Assembly (NCBI RefSeq): GCF_900496995.4
Contig: NC_044016.1
Coordinates: forward strand, 25,152,932 to 25,216,931
Direction: 5' to 3'
From: Aquila chrysaetos chrysaetos
Lineage: Eukaryota; Chordata; Aves; Accipitriformes; Accipitridae
DNA: 64,000 bases
Positions within the stretch are counted from its first letter, which is position 1; every line of letters begins with the position of its first letter. Positions 1 through 13,774 of the stretch are shown here, piece after piece. The position numbers and the translations under genes were made by a program. The notes below the pieces were generated by a model. The model saw only the letters and a program-made list of their open reading frames with translations. It was not told the DNA's origin and did not search any database.

Positions 1-1643
1 CCCGGTCCCCTGAGTCAGAGGAACGCGAGTGTGGGAACAGTGACTTTCCATTTGTGGACACTGAAATTGTAAGGGACCAGCTGTATCGGCTGAATGTTCA
101 CAAGTCCATGGGGCCTGATGGGATTCATCCCAGAGTACTGAAGGAGCTAGCGGATGTTATGGCAGGACCCCCCTCGATCACCTACAAAGGTCTTGGGAGT
201 CTGGGGAGGTCCCCGCTGACTGGAAGCTAGCCAATGTTACTCCAATCTACAAGAAGGGTGTGAGGGAAGACCCAGGGAACTACAGACCTGTTAGTCTAAC
301 CTCAGTACCTGGAAAAATTATGGAGAAGATTATACTGGGTACTACTGAAAGGCATTTAAAGGCTAATGCAATCATCAGACACAGTCAAGATGGGTTCACA
401 AAGGGAAAGTCCTGCTTAACTAATTTGATATCCTTCTATGATAAGGTCACCCACCTAGTGGATAAAGAGAAGGCAGTGGATATAGTTTTTCTGGATTTTA
501 GTAAGGCTTCTGATACTGCCCCTCACAGCATCCTTCTGGACAAGCTGTCCAACTGCAGGATGAGCAGGTTCATGGTGTGCTGGGTGGAGAACTGGCTCAA
601 CAGCAGGGCTCAAAGGGCTGTAGTGAATGGGGCTACACCTGGCTCATGACCGGTCACCAACAGTGTTCCTCAGGGTTCAATTCTAGGGCCGTTCCTGTTC
701 AATATCTTTATCAACCATCTGGATGCAGGAGTTGAATGCACCATTAGCAAGTTTGCTGATGATACCAAACTGGGAGGTGTTGTTGAGTCTCTTGAGGAAC
801 AAGATGTCTTGCAGAGGGATCTAGATAGATTGGAGCATTGGGCAATGACTAATGGGATGAAATTTAACAGCTCCAAATGCCAGATTCTGCACCTAGGATG
901 GAGTAACACTGGGCACAAGTATAAACTGGGAGAGGACTGGCTTGAGAGCAGCCCTGCAGAAAGGGATATGGGGGGGCTGGTTGACAGCGGGCTCAATAGG
1001 AGTCAGCAGTGTGCCCTGGTAGTCAAGGGAGCAAACCACATCCTGGGGTGCATCAAACACAGTATAACCAGCTGGTCAAAAGAGGTGATTATCCCGCTGT
1101 ATTCAGCATTGGTGCGGCCTCACCTTGAATACGGTGTGCAGTTCTGGACCCCACAATTTAAGAAGGATGTAAAGGTCCTTGAATGCATCCAGAGGAGGGC
1201 AACAAAGCTGGTGAAAGGGCTGGAAGGAATGTCATATGAGGAGCAGCTAAGGACTTTGGGCTTGTCTAGTTTGGAGAAAAGGAGGCCGAGAGGCAACCTC
1301 ATTGCTGTCTACAGCTTCCTGAGGAGGCGAAGTAAAGGGAGGTGCTGATGTCTTCTCCCTGGTATACAGTGATAGGACGCGTGGGAATGGTGCAAAGCTG
1401 TGCCAGGGGAAGTTTAGACTGGACATTAGGAAGCATTTCTTTACCAAGAGGGCAGTCAAGCACTGGAACAGGCTTCCTAGAGAGGTGGTTGATGCCCCAA
1501 GCCTGACAGTGTTTAAGAGGCATTTGGACAATGCCCGTAACAACATGCTTCAACTTTTGGTCAGCCCTGAATTGCTCAGGCAGTTGGACTAGGTGATTGT
1601 TGTAGGTCCCTTCCAACTGAAATATTCTATTCTATTCTATTCT
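1..1643 (+). mobile_element. CR1 LINE, 3' part of the reverse-transcriptase ORF plus 3' end
   Basis: This is a non-LTR retrotransposon copy truncated by the left edge of the window. Translation shows the CR1 reverse transcriptase: a YRPVSL block near 280, a DFSKA block near 500, a PQGSILGP block near 670 and the catalytic FADD motif near 755, followed by the CR1 C-terminal region (VRPHLEYG near 1110). It ends in the typical CR1 tail, a GGTCCCTTCCAACTGA block followed by short TATTC repeats (1624-1643). The frame is broken: upstream of about 200 the reading is in another phase, a TGA lies at 647-649, and the phase changes again near 1340. The copy is therefore inactive, but its domains are still easy to read. 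Confidence 0.95.
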
Positions 1644-4600
1644 GAGATGGCTGCAACACAGATGTATCTTTTTTATTTACAAAATAAATCGACTAGGATC
1701 TCTATGCAAGCCTGAGATTGCCTGAGGTTATGTGGTGTGGGGTTATGGAACTGGCCCTGTATCTGCCGAGCTCCACCCCGGTGGCCTGCTGAAGATCCAG
1801 TGCAGGATAGTATCACCAAAAACTTGGTGTGATCTAAACTGAAAGTGTTTCCAATACCAGCATTACTGAAAGTTTCTAAATAAAATCATGTAGCTATGAA
1901 AAAAAAATAGATGAGGGGAAAAGGAGAGAAGGTCTGTAGTGCCTTTTCTGTTGTGGGCATCTTACAATGTTATTACTGAATGAAGCTCAAACCCATCTGA
2001 AGGTTTCCATAAACATTTGAGGTAGGGTTCTCATTCCATAAGAGGCAACATGAAAGTCACAATAAAACTGCGGTGACACAAATACAAAGAAAACTCCTTC
2101 AAGAATTGACTAGGGGTAACTTACAACTGCTCATGTAGTATATGTGCTGTTCTTGCATACCACACAACGCCTTTGAGGAGTACTGCAAACACAACACAAC
2201 AGTGAAGAACTTCATCCAGAGAAATGCACAGAGGCTGCCTGGGTGTACATCTCTTCAGTGCTACCTAAGAATATTTTGTGTTAGCATGTAACACACTGCC
2301 TACTTCCTCTGTTGTGGGCTCATTAAGCAGTGATCTGCTCTTGTTCAGAGAAGCCACACGGCAGAGCTGTAAGGAGTGTCCATAAACCAGCAGCACAGCT
2401 GAGAAGGGCAGTCACTGGTTTTAAGACCTTTGGCAGCATGCAATATGGTGGCTTTTCCACAAAAGGTTAGCAGAGACCGAATGTGTCCTCAAGGTACATT
2501 GAAGAAAACATACAGAAAAAGTGTTAGAACCTACTTGGATCAGGAACACAGCTTGTCAAAGTCATGAGGCCAACAACTTAATGAGGGCCCACTTTCTGTG
2601 GCTCTTCATGTCAGGGTCTCTTTAAAAAAACCCAAAACCCTCCTTTTACTTTTATAGGCCATTGTGAACTGCCTAGAAATACTGACTTTAACGTGAATCC
2701 CTAATCCTTGAAGAACTCTGAGCATTTAAGAGGAAAAATATTCCAAATTCAACTTCCTACACCTTTTCACCGTAGCACAAATAGAGGTGTCACTTTTCTT
2801 TTTTTTGAGGATCAGACATCTCTGAGGACTCAGTCCTGTAATGCACTGATGTAGGAGACACACCACCCACTTCATCTTGCTCAGCATAGTACATACAGGG
2901 AAACAACTCTGAATTTGACAGCCTTCTCCTGGCAGCCCTGTACTGCCATGTCTTCAAATTACAGTCCACACTGGAGGTAAACGGAGGGGAGGAGGGCAAG
3001 GACTGAGCCTGCAATCAAAATGAAGTTTGCAGCCTGGTATTAGCACTCCCTGAGAGTTCATTATATTCCACAGAATCCATAGAAATATATATTCATACAT
3101 TCCCCATTGTCACAGGTATTTTTAAATGCATAACCAAAATACTTTCTAATGCTCAATATTTCACGTGATGTCAGAAGGCAGGGGTACCTCACAAAGCATT
3201 TTGAGGTATTTAGAAGCTCTTCACGCATTTCAATAAATACTAGAGTTTAGTTACACTTAATTTCAAAAGGTCATCAAGGCTTTTACACTGCTGCAGCAAA
3301 GGAACTGTTCTTGGGATCTTTATCTTGTCCGAAAAAAACATCCATCATTCTATGCATGTGACAAAACAAGGTTTCTGTAATCCTTGACCTTTGGCAGTAC
3401 GCATGAAGGCTGTGTCAGAACTACATTTGAGCCCCAAGCAATAGGTGACCCTTTAAGCCACAGGAACAGAAAATACTTTTACAAACTTACAAAGCAATTG
3501 TATAAACAATCTGAAGAACCACTTGACTTAAGGAAGGACAATTAGAATTATATAAACTATAGAAACAAATGTAACTATATCTGAATTGTTTCAGTACCTG
3601 ATCAGTACCTGATCTTTAGCTCAGTAAACTCTTAGGGGTTAGACTGAAACTTTTATGAGGATGAATGCTCTCCCACAGGTCTTGTAAATTCCCCAAAACC
3701 TAGATTAACCTGATCCCAGGTGTAACCATTTAGGGGCAATTCCTATATTTCTGAAGGACAGCAAAAGAAAAGATATCTTCTGAAGACAAATAACAGAAAT
3801 AGAAGTTTCTGTTGCCATGAATGTTGTCTCATACGGTAGTAGATCTCAAGCAACAAAAAAAGCCAATTTCTTGATTAGTTCTGGTTAGTCAGGCGATAGT
3901 GTCATCCTAAATTTCAGCCCGAAATATACTGTACTTTGTGTCTTTGCTACGCAGGGTCTTCAGTAAAAAAATCAGTATAAGTTGAACTTATTTTATGAGT
4001 AGCTAATGCAGGGATGACAGAATGTAGGGTATAAAATTTTGCTTCCCACCATGGCACATACATGAGAAACCTCACAGAAGGTGGATCTTGGCATTTCATA
4101 CAGTATACTGGAGGAAAATGTTTTAGAATAATCCAGTTGAAGAAGAAGAAAAGAATGAACTCTTTGCTTCTTTTTAGTTACATTGTAGTTTCACCTAAAG
4201 GTCTGAGAAGAGAGCCGATAGCTGCTGTGCCAAGCACTCTGCTGTTGCAGATGCGCCTCAGCCTGTGAAAGTGTTTTTTTCCCCTCCATTCACTCTCATT
4301 AATATTCTGTGATGCTCCATATCAAAGATGCTTATATAAAAATACATATTATTTTACTAGACGTCTCCATGTTTATCAAGTAAGAGAAATTATCAGCCTA
4401 GCAATACCCTGCACTGGCAGAGTGGCTCTTGACGAACTGGGGCCCGAATCTGAATCCTAACTACAAACATGCTTACTTAGAGTGAGCATGATTAAAACTC
4501 TGGATCTATGTTTCTCAGCTGGTCACATCATCTAAAACAGGACAGACCAATCCCAGATATAAATATACCCACATTTTAAGGAATTCAACATTTGGACTCT

Positions 4601-7600
4601 TTTCCTAGAGATCCAGGGCATTATAATTCAGGTAACGTTAAATTACAGGCAGAATATGCTTTTGAAAACTAATGGTACGACTTCGTTCCGATAGCTCAGC
4701 AATGCCTTGTATGCAGAACATACAATATTTTAACGGGATATGGTGAGGAGCAAGAGGCATTCCTTGGCAACAGACCTGTGGCCTTCATCCTGCTGTGGAG
4801 GGCGATCACTGGACCAGGAGCAGCAGTGACTGCTTCCATCCTGAACCCACCAGAACAGCTGCAGCCTTCTGGGACAATGGACCCCAGAGCAAAGGTGAGG
4901 AGAAAAGGCAAACTCAGCTTTAAAGAGGGCAGTCTGTGTGACAATCTCCTGGAGGACTTTGGGATTCACCCACCTTAGAACCACTCATTTATCTGGAGAG
5001 AATATTTTTATCACCATTGAGTTGATGAGAGTGGTGGATGAAGGGTGAGTGAGACTGTGACTAATGGACTTAACTCAGTCTCATAATACAAACACTTTTA
5101 TTATGCAGGGAGAACTCCCATGTGGTCTACAGAGGACCATAAACTAAGTCTGTTCTCACATGTTTTTCTGAATAGGCATTGATTTAAACAAGTGCTTTTT
5201 CTTAAAGCAAGGGCTTAAGTTGTTCAGAAATCAATAGAAGCATTTATCAGGAAAAGGTAAAAATCAGTTACTTTTGATTCAAAATGAACACTATGGGCAG
5301 AGTAGGTTTAGAGTACATCCCTCTACACAAGCAGAATTAGAATTTGTAGTGGAAAGGTGTGTAATATAATTAGCTAATTCTGAGCACCAATCTTTCAACA
5401 TCAACCTAAAATCCCCCTACAACTAAAATGTTATCAAATTTCATTAGCAGTAAAACCAAAAAAAAATCAGTAAACTCAGTGCTGGAGATAGACTGTTATT
5501 TAGCTGGTCAATAAACAGCAACTACAGCATTTTCAGCTTTTGTTTGGGGATTAGCAGGACTGATAATGAGAAGTTTACAAGAGTAATAATCCTGCATAAA
5601 TTGCTTCTTAATGTACTTTTATGTAAAAATAACAGTAACTACACTAGTACCTAGATATGCCTTGAATACACATGAACACTCTTGGAACAACATGTGGCTT
5701 AGGGTGACAGGAAGTCTTCGGTGCTGTGAATAAATTGGTTATAAAATGCTGATACTCCTAACATTTTTTGCTATATTTTTAACTCACAGCCACTAACACC
5801 CCACATTTTGTGCTCCTACCTGCTGTCTCCTTTTCCTCTTCTCTATCTTGCTATCCCTTTTAGTTATCCCTTCTGAAGCAGCTGGCTTAAGGTGATTAAC
5901 AAATCTTTGACACCTGCAGGTTGTAGCATTAGGATCACCTCTCCAGCAGGCCTTCCCTAGAGGATCAGAGGTGAGTGGGGTTTCTGCTGTTGAAGACATT
6001 CCCTGGAAACAACAGTGGGAACAAAAAGACACTTCAGAAGCCAAGAACTGTGACACTGGTGTTCCCAGGGTTGCTGCATGCCAAGATTTCCATGTAATGC
6101 TGGCATATCTTGCAGCTCTTTAATGTCTTCTCTCCAGAAGAGCTGCAGAGATGGCACAGGCTAGAAATGACACTGCAAACTAGAGATTACCCGCCCGTTC
6201 TCCTGCTAGGCACCAGTGGCAAAGTGCCATCAAAAGCAAACAAACCACCTCTTTTCCTGTATTTTCTGTGCTGCTTTAGGTGTGTCCACGCTGACACAGA
6301 GCAGGTAGGACAACACAGCAGTAAAGCCATACTGTGCTGTCTTACAAATGCCAGAAGGGGTATCTTCAGACAAGGGTTAGGATACAGCATAGGCAAGTGA
6401 CACTGGAGGCTGAAAACTACGGGAGGACAGTTGGACAAAAAGATACAACCAGAACAGTGGGTTGTACTGAATTTTTTAGCAATGCTCGGCTACCTTTCCC
6501 CACCATTCATCTGTCAGAAACTTCTCTTTTTTCAAACTGCTCCAGCCTCCCTTCTTTGCCATATATTTTCCAGCAGTCCTGTTGCTTGTCCTGGGAGGCA
6601 TGGAGGTGATGGAGACAGGGTACTGCTTCCATATCCAGTGAGTGTAGGACAGACAGGCAGAGGATTTTGCCCAGATAAACATTACTCTGAGAGCAGAAAT
6701 TTCCATTTGACCTAGGGATCATATTGTTTTCATGCTTGTATGTCCATATATTTTCATTCTCCCATGTCTAAACCTGCCAGAATTAGCAGATGGACATTCC
6801 CCAGCCTCCCTGAGGACCTCTGCATGCCTGCCTGATGTGCACCCATAGGATTGCTCTCCACACCGGGCACAGCAGCAGCAGCAGCCATTTCCATTCGAAA
6901 AATACAGCACAAAGCAGAGTTCAGCAATTAATGTACCACTGCAGAATACAAGAGACCAGTAATTTCCTTCTCTCCTCCTCAAGTTTCAGCCCCTCACCTT
7001 CCATCTCCCAATAGCATGTACATTGGCCCAGTCAATGTCACTTTCCCTCTGTCTTGCCCAATTAATTTTGATTGTTTTAAGCTAAGTGCGACAGCTTCAA
7101 CAGAAGAGCGGCTGAAGTCCCCTTATATCACAAGAGCCTACAACTTGGCACTTTTCGTTCTGTCTTGGGAGATATGGATTTGATCTCTCCAGCTGTGGAA
7201 GGAATTAAACTTAGGAGTATGATCTCACCATAACATTGTCCCGTAAAGACAAGAAGGGGACACTGGCATCATTGCTCTGGTTAAACAAGCAGAGAGGGCC
7301 AGTCCCTGCTGCTTTTTTTTGTTTTACAGGGTGGGGGGAGAGCAGGGAAGGGGAGGAATAAATGTTTGACCTCAGGACACGGAGACATCGAATTCCCTTG
7401 GGGATCTACCTGAAGGAACCTGAGCCAATATTTTAGGGAAAGCAGTGTAAAGAACAAATGAGAAGTCAAATACGTTCCTCATACCCTGTAACCACTGACA
7501 GTACCTCAATGCCGATGCCTTCATTCCCAGGACTATTGCCTTGAGAGGAGAAGTGACAAAATTACATACAACTAAAGAGACCTTACTGTCTGTCAGGATT

Positions 7601-10600
7601 TTCCCTGTAATTTGGCATCTCTCTCCTGTAATGGTGCAAAAATATACTGGGCTTTTTGGTTTTACTCTGCACAGAGAAATGGGTTGTCACAATACAAACA
7701 GTAATCTGACATTTACAGGGCAGGATCATGCCATGTTTTGCTGAAGGGCATTTTGATAGGTCTTTTCATATATTACTTTTGACTGAACCTGGTAATCAAA
7801 CAGATGATAGAACAAAACTAATACTTACTGACTAAACCAATGCCAGCTCCTCAGCAACCCAGCTGTGTTCCCATGGCACAGAACAAGAGCACAATATGAA
7901 TTCCCTCCTGTTCCCCTCAATAGAAAGGGACTTGGAGCATTTTCCAGGACACATGGGAGAGTACTTAAAAGGTCAAACTCATCCCCAATAGACTGATGCC
8001 GATGCCACAACAGCAACTGTTTCTAAGGAGAGTATTTATCTGAGAGCAGAATATGCCACTGCTCTTCTCTTATATTTAATTTCAGATAACATTTATGGTC
8101 CAAAGAAGGAAAAAATAAGGGGGTTTTTGCTGTAACAATCCCCACCATCCAGCTACGCTCTCCTAAGGTAAACATAGGTCTAAACTTTCTCCCCATCCCT
8201 AAATTAGCTCCTAATTAGAGAATTAACTGTATGACACTCTTATGCAAAAACTTTGTAGGATAAACCAGAAAAAGATGACTACAAAGCTGTCAAGCACCTA
8301 TCCCCATAAGATGTTTCACTTATATTTAAGGGGCAAAAAACCAAAATCATTTTACTGAATATATGGCCAATTATTCACAGCATCAGAATTAACATAATTC
8401 AAATTATAATGGATCTCTTCAAAAGGGGACTGCTGTAGTAATTACATAAGGCATTCTAAGTGGGAAACAAAACCAACTGCAAATTTCAGACGTTAGTTTA
8501 TGCAAATACTGTAGCTGTAGTGTTCTGAAGAATTCCATTGTGAGCTGAATTGTCTATTTCTAATGCTATGAATAATTGCATACCCATTTATTCCTAATAA
8601 CCTATTATTTATGTGCAATTTCTTTTGTCCTTCTAAATACTATGAAGTCATTTAGAGAAACCACCTACATGACAACTTACCAATTATCCTTATAAAACCT
8701 TGTATTGCTTGGGATTAGTTACACACATAATTAAATGCCAACTATTATATTCACATAAGTTAGTAAAAGTCTGTGAACCCCAGCAATGTAACTTTTCATG
8801 TAATTATAAACAACCATTTCTAAAAGGAAGTGATTTGTCTATAATCACCCCAGAACACAATCAAATTACACTCAGTTTTACCATTAAAAAGATTAGTGAG
8901 GGCACGTATCAATATTTAAAAATGCAAATAACAGCCACCATTTCCCAGACCATCCCCAAAACAAACTCATTCACTGCTTTACTCTTCCAGTGCACCAATA
9001 TTGCAGCCACTCACACACATGCCCAGCAGTACACCCATAAGCAGCCCCATGGCACCACGCATTTACACCCCATGTTCACCTCAGGATACACTGACACTGC
9101 ATTTGGCCACTGGCCACAATTTGGCTCAAGGTTGGCAAACTGGATTACTCAAGCTTATTGCATCCATGCTGTGAGACTTGGCTTTCCTCTGGGTTGTGCT
9201 GCTGAGCACCAGTGTTGCTCAGAGCGGCTGCGCTCAGGCTCTTGGCCAGCGCACAGGTCTGGGTCCCACCACGTTCAGCGGCGGTGGGGAATTCCTCCCA
9301 GCATAGTCGTGCAGGCTGAGAGGCTGCCACTGTGCCACATATACTTACTGTCATATCCCTACCACCTGGGCAGAGCGAGGCAGCCCACCGTTGCCAGGAG
9401 CATAGCTGAAGACACTGTCTAGTATCTCTGCCACCTTTATACTATAGACATCAAGGATGCCCTGGCTTCTTTAACCATAGAAGGGCCACCTGGCAGCACC
9501 CATCTTCAATCCACCACTTGCCTAAAGGCAGCACTGCCTACACAGATAAAAAGTACTACCAGACTGAAGACCCATTAGGTCCACTTCACAGGCACTGGTA
9601 AAGGCCATCAGAGTGCACAATTTCCATACCTTCAGAAAGTCAAGCCCCGTGCTGCTTGGCCAGGCACCTCCCTCCTGCCCCCACACAGAGATGACAGCAT
9701 CATCAGGATACCAGTCTGCAACATGGTATACGCCTTGCCAGACAGCGTGAAGAGCTGAAATGCTTATTCTTTCATGGTCATTGAGAAATTTAGTCAACCT
9801 GGGCTTTTGGTGAAAACCGAAGCAACATGGAAAGATTGTGACAGCACCGAAAAGTGGCAAGGAGAAGACAGAGTTGGCGTGTGCCCTCCGGAGCCCAGAG
9901 AATAAAGCACAAGCTTGTCAGGGCAAGCCAATACACTCTCCCTAACCCACAATGAGTCAGTCAGGGCAGCTTCCTTGGGGAAGGCCATAACTACAGCACC
10001 CCAGAGTAAATGCACAAGAGCTATTTGCTAGAGAGCCACTTGCCCTAACCAAAGATCTAAACAAACCATGCACGTGCTGTGACAGCCCCCTTGAGGAGAA
10101 CAACTTGAGAGCAGTCGATCTACAAACCAAGCAGCCCAGCTTGGCAGGTTGACATCTCCCATACAGTAGAGGAAAAGTAAAGCACCCAAGAACTAGGCTT
10201 ACCGTGCCCAGCATGCTGAATGGGAGCAGCAGAGGGAGGGCAGACATCACTGGAGCTAACTGCTAGAAAAGACTGCAAAATGTAGCACCTCTGAAAACCC
10301 ACCTTCCCCCTCCCCAGCGGCAGGGAGAGATGGGGAGCTGGAACACAGAGCCTGAAGGCACTTCTTGGGCTTCAGCATCTACCTCTCCCTTTAGCCTCCA
10401 GCAATTAGTACATGCTTTTCCTTCAAAACAGCCCCTCTGGCAGATGACTTGTCATGCTATTTTAAATAGACTCATCTTGATTTATGTATGCAAATCTTTT
10501 CTTAGATCTTTTTTTGTCAATGTCTACACCATCTTTTGAAACTTGGCCCTTGCTAACATGAGTCCTTGCAACTGCAGTAATCATGGCTATGCAGCTCCCA

Positions 10601-13222
10601 GGCTAGAGATGGCTCCTGCCTGGCCATCATGTCTGTGGGCAAACCACACAAAAAAACATTCAAAGCATTTCTTTTCAAGCTCCTTTCCTCTCTTTAAGGT
10701 CACCATAAAATTGCTGTAGTGTGTCAGCAGCTCCCGTGCCTGGGACACCACGCCTGGAGCTGCCTCAGGGGATGGCAGCGTGGCTGTGGGATACAGTGGG
10801 ACCTGCAGTGGAGAGACAAGCTGCCATGGGCGGGTTACAGAGGCAACAAGCAGGATTCAGTCCTGGAGGCTTCTGTATCTTAAAACAGGACTTCACGTAC
10901 ATTGGTGTAAATGAGTGTACATATAATTCATGGGCCAGGAAGGAAGGGGAGCTCAATTTGCCTGAAGGGATCTTGGCCTAACTTTTGGTTTCTTTAGTTT
11001 CAATTCATTCTGTATTTATGTTCATTCATTTGCAATGAGGTGCTGTGTTTGATTTCCCTCTTTTTCCAACTGAACTGCTCCTTACTCAATGAACATGATT
11101 TGCCATATTGACTCCTTTGGTACACTTTCCTTGGTGCGTCAGTATCCACCTCTGCTTCTGTGCACTGAAAGGCTGCAGCATTTCCCAAGGTTAGCCATAC
11201 CCTAACTAACACTGTCTTGTCTCTTCCTTTTACCTTCAGTGATTTTGACTTAATTCTGGACTTTGAGCAGTTTTCCTTCCGAAGCAAACTCAGGCTACTT
11301 CTGCTGTTATTCTGGAGGATCTGTCATGCCAGCAAACAGCTTTGTATTTACAGCAGTTAATAATGATACTTATTTTACTGCATTACATAGTTGTCTTTCT
11401 ATATTAATGCATTTTTTATCTCTTTTGGTGCCCTTGGGCTTTCAGCACACAATTCATTTGTGGGCAAAGCCCTTGTATGGTCCTATATCGTAAACCATTC
11501 AAAACACTGGCAGTGAAAAACGCAACATGAGAGAGCCCTGGAGGGCCTGTTCTCCACTGCACGGAAACTTTGAAATCACCCATGTATAAAATACACACTC
11601 TGTCTCTTTTGCTTCAGATTGCTTATTTAAATGGCAATAGTCAGGGCACAGGGGCTGGAAAGCCATAAAATGGCCTGCAAAAGCAATTAAGTGCCACAGA
11701 GACATTCACATTTGATAACCACAGAAGATTGTTTATTGCCGTGTTTACTCCTCCACCATGAATACTGTGCTCCGCAGTGCGACAACAGGAGGCCTGAGCA
11801 AACCCCAGCACTTGGACACATTTGCTGCTCTGCTGAGGGTCACGGCATCACCATGCAGGTGGCTGACCCAAGGCTTTTTGCTCCAAATTATAATCTCCAG
11901 CCATATGGGGAACACACTCATCAAACACATACAGCCTTCAGAGCCGCTCCCCTTTCCACGCTTGCTTGTTTTGTGTGCTCCCATTTCCTCCACATCCTCC
12001 CACACCATGTTTTTTTCTCTCTGGTAAGACCACAGCCAGGCTTTACTGCTAGAAAATCCTCAGGAGGTCAGGATTTAGACAGCATGGGGGTCTGCGTTTA
12101 CCCCCACACTGCAACCACTGCTCACCCCAGGCAGGCCGGCACAAGAGGTCTGTCAGTCATCAGGAGGAGAACTGACTCCCCACGTATTTGCCTGAGCCTG
12201 GTCTGAGAGTTTAACCACATTTTTCAGACATGGGAGAACACCTCCTCTCACCTTTAAAAGTAGGCTGTGTAGCACTGGACAGCCCAAGAGAGAAAACTCC
12301 AGTGGCAGGGGAGCCCCAGGGCGGTAGGCTGTGGCAGCCATGGAAGACCCCACATTCGCACTGCTCCTGAGGCAAGGTTCCCTCCACAACCTCCCCTCAG
12401 CATGGCGAGGCCCCTGGGCTCACGTCTGACATGACACCGCCAGACGTCCCCACACGATTTTGGAGGGACTGAGGGGCAGGGAAGCTCAGCCTCCACCGCT
12501 GCTCCTTGTCCTACTCCAGTTAATGTCCCGTCCTCCTGAGGCCAGGGCCGCCTTGTTTAACAGGGAGACTATTTAATGGCGCCTTGGCAGAGGCAGCCTC
12601 CACCAGGCCATGGCCCAGCTCCCCCAGGCACGGGCACCGTCCCCCCAGGGCCCGCCTCACCAGCTGGCATAAGGTCTCGCCACCTCACGGCCTCGGTGCA
12701 TAAAGCTTCTATTTATATTCCCTCAGCACCACAACATTAAGGTAACTTTTCCCTGGTGATGCACAAATAGCTGACTTTGGCACCACGGCAGCAAGGAAGG
12801 TGGGTGTTCAGAAGCTTACACGTTGCAAGTGAATACAAACACAGTGGCTGTGTTTGAAATAAACAAAAAGAAGAAAAAGAAACAGTTTTCTAAATAAATA
12901 GCAGTCAGAAAAAAAAAGACTCCATGCCATCAGGAAAAAACAGGGTAGATCGTGCTGGGAGACAGGATTAAAAAAATGAAAATTATGGTCAGCATAAATA
13001 CTTTCCCAAAGAATGAAAGCAGTGACCGGCGCGGTCACCTGCAGAAGTTATTCTGATCACTCTCTCTGCCTGCAGAAAAGAACTGAAGAAGAGGGAAGAA
13101 TGCAAATGCTCCATTTTAGGTTGTTTGTTCTTTTTTTTTTTTTTAACATTTTTGGGGGACACATGTCTAATGCCTAAGATTATCTTGTATTTCATTTTTT
13201 CCTCTGAATATAAATACATTGC
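1644..13222. other. Gene-poor stretch without recognised coding sequence
   Basis: About 11.6 kb of mostly AT-rich sequence. I recognise no conserved protein, splice-consistent exon series, RNA gene or complete mobile element. Several open frames of 60-240 codons exist (the longest at 8700-9422), but none has a recognisable domain. Minor features are a short CAG run near 6870-6890 and a T-rich run near 13,130-13,145. It could be intergenic or lie in a long intron of a gene outside the window. Confidence 0.6.
13218..13222. repeat. 5-bp target site duplication, left copy (ATTGC)
   Basis: ATTGC directly precedes the 5' LTR and recurs exactly at 19904-19908, directly after the 3' LTR. A perfect 5-bp duplication defines the provirus boundaries and shows a simple insertion with no later rearrangement. 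A 5-bp duplication is typical of ERVL-type elements. Confidence 0.9.
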
Positions 13223-13665
13223 TGTCCTGGGTTCAGCTGGGATAGAGTTAATTTTTACAGGAACCTGGGAGGTGGGGGGGCATAGCCGGGGCAGCTGACC
13301 TGAACTAGCCAAGGAGCTATTCCATACCATGTGACATCATGCTCAGTATATACATGGGGAGTGGGCCGGGGGGAGGGGGCTCCTGCTCTCGACTTTCGGT
13401 GGGGGAAGTGGCGGAGCGTCGGGTCCCGGGTGGTGAGCAGTTGCACTGTGCATCACTCTTTTCTGTATACTCTTTCATTAGTACCGTCGTTGTTGTTGTA
13501 ACTTTTTTGCGTTGTCCCAGTAAAACTGCCCTTATCCCAACCCTCGAGGTTCCAGTTTTTTTTCTTTTCTCTCCTCCGTCTCCCCCCTATCCCACCGGAG
13601 GGGGCGGGAGGAGTGAGCGAGCGGCTGCGTGGTCCTTTGTTACCGGCTGGGCTGAAACCACGACA
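13223..13665 (+). repeat. 5' LTR of the ERVL-type provirus
   Basis: 443 bp, starting TGTCCTGGGTTCAGCTGGGA and ending ACCACGACA. A TATA-like box (TATATACA) lies at 13347-13354, and an AGTAAA poly(A)-signal variant at 13519-13524 lies before a T-rich, then GC-rich segment. It matches the 3' LTR at 19461-19903 base for base except for one extra A in the AGTAAA region here and one fewer G in the run near 13370. Confidence 0.95.
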
Positions 13666-13673
13666 GTCCTTTT

Positions 13674-13691
13674 TGGCGCCCAACGTGGGGC
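13674..13691 (+). other. Primer-binding site, tRNA-Lys1,2 type
   Basis: TGGCGCCCAACGTGGGGC starts 8 bases after the 5' LTR. This 18-mer is the standard complement of the 3' end of tRNA-Lys1,2, the primer used by spumaviruses and several other retroviruses. Confidence 0.9.
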
Positions 13692-13774
13692 AAGAAGGGT
13701 TGAGATAACGACAGATCTGGCCAGAGAGTGTTGAAACAAATTCGTCATACGCATTCCTTATATTAGATAAATAG

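Noticed and set aside
8700-9422. 240-codon open frame in the gene-poor left region
   Set aside because: No recognisable domain, biased His/Thr/Gln composition, no splice or promoter context; the length is plausible by chance in 11 kb. A protein search of this frame would settle it.
11691-12206. 171-codon open frame
   Set aside because: Low-complexity His/Thr/Pro composition with no recognised family; competing frames overlap it on both strands.
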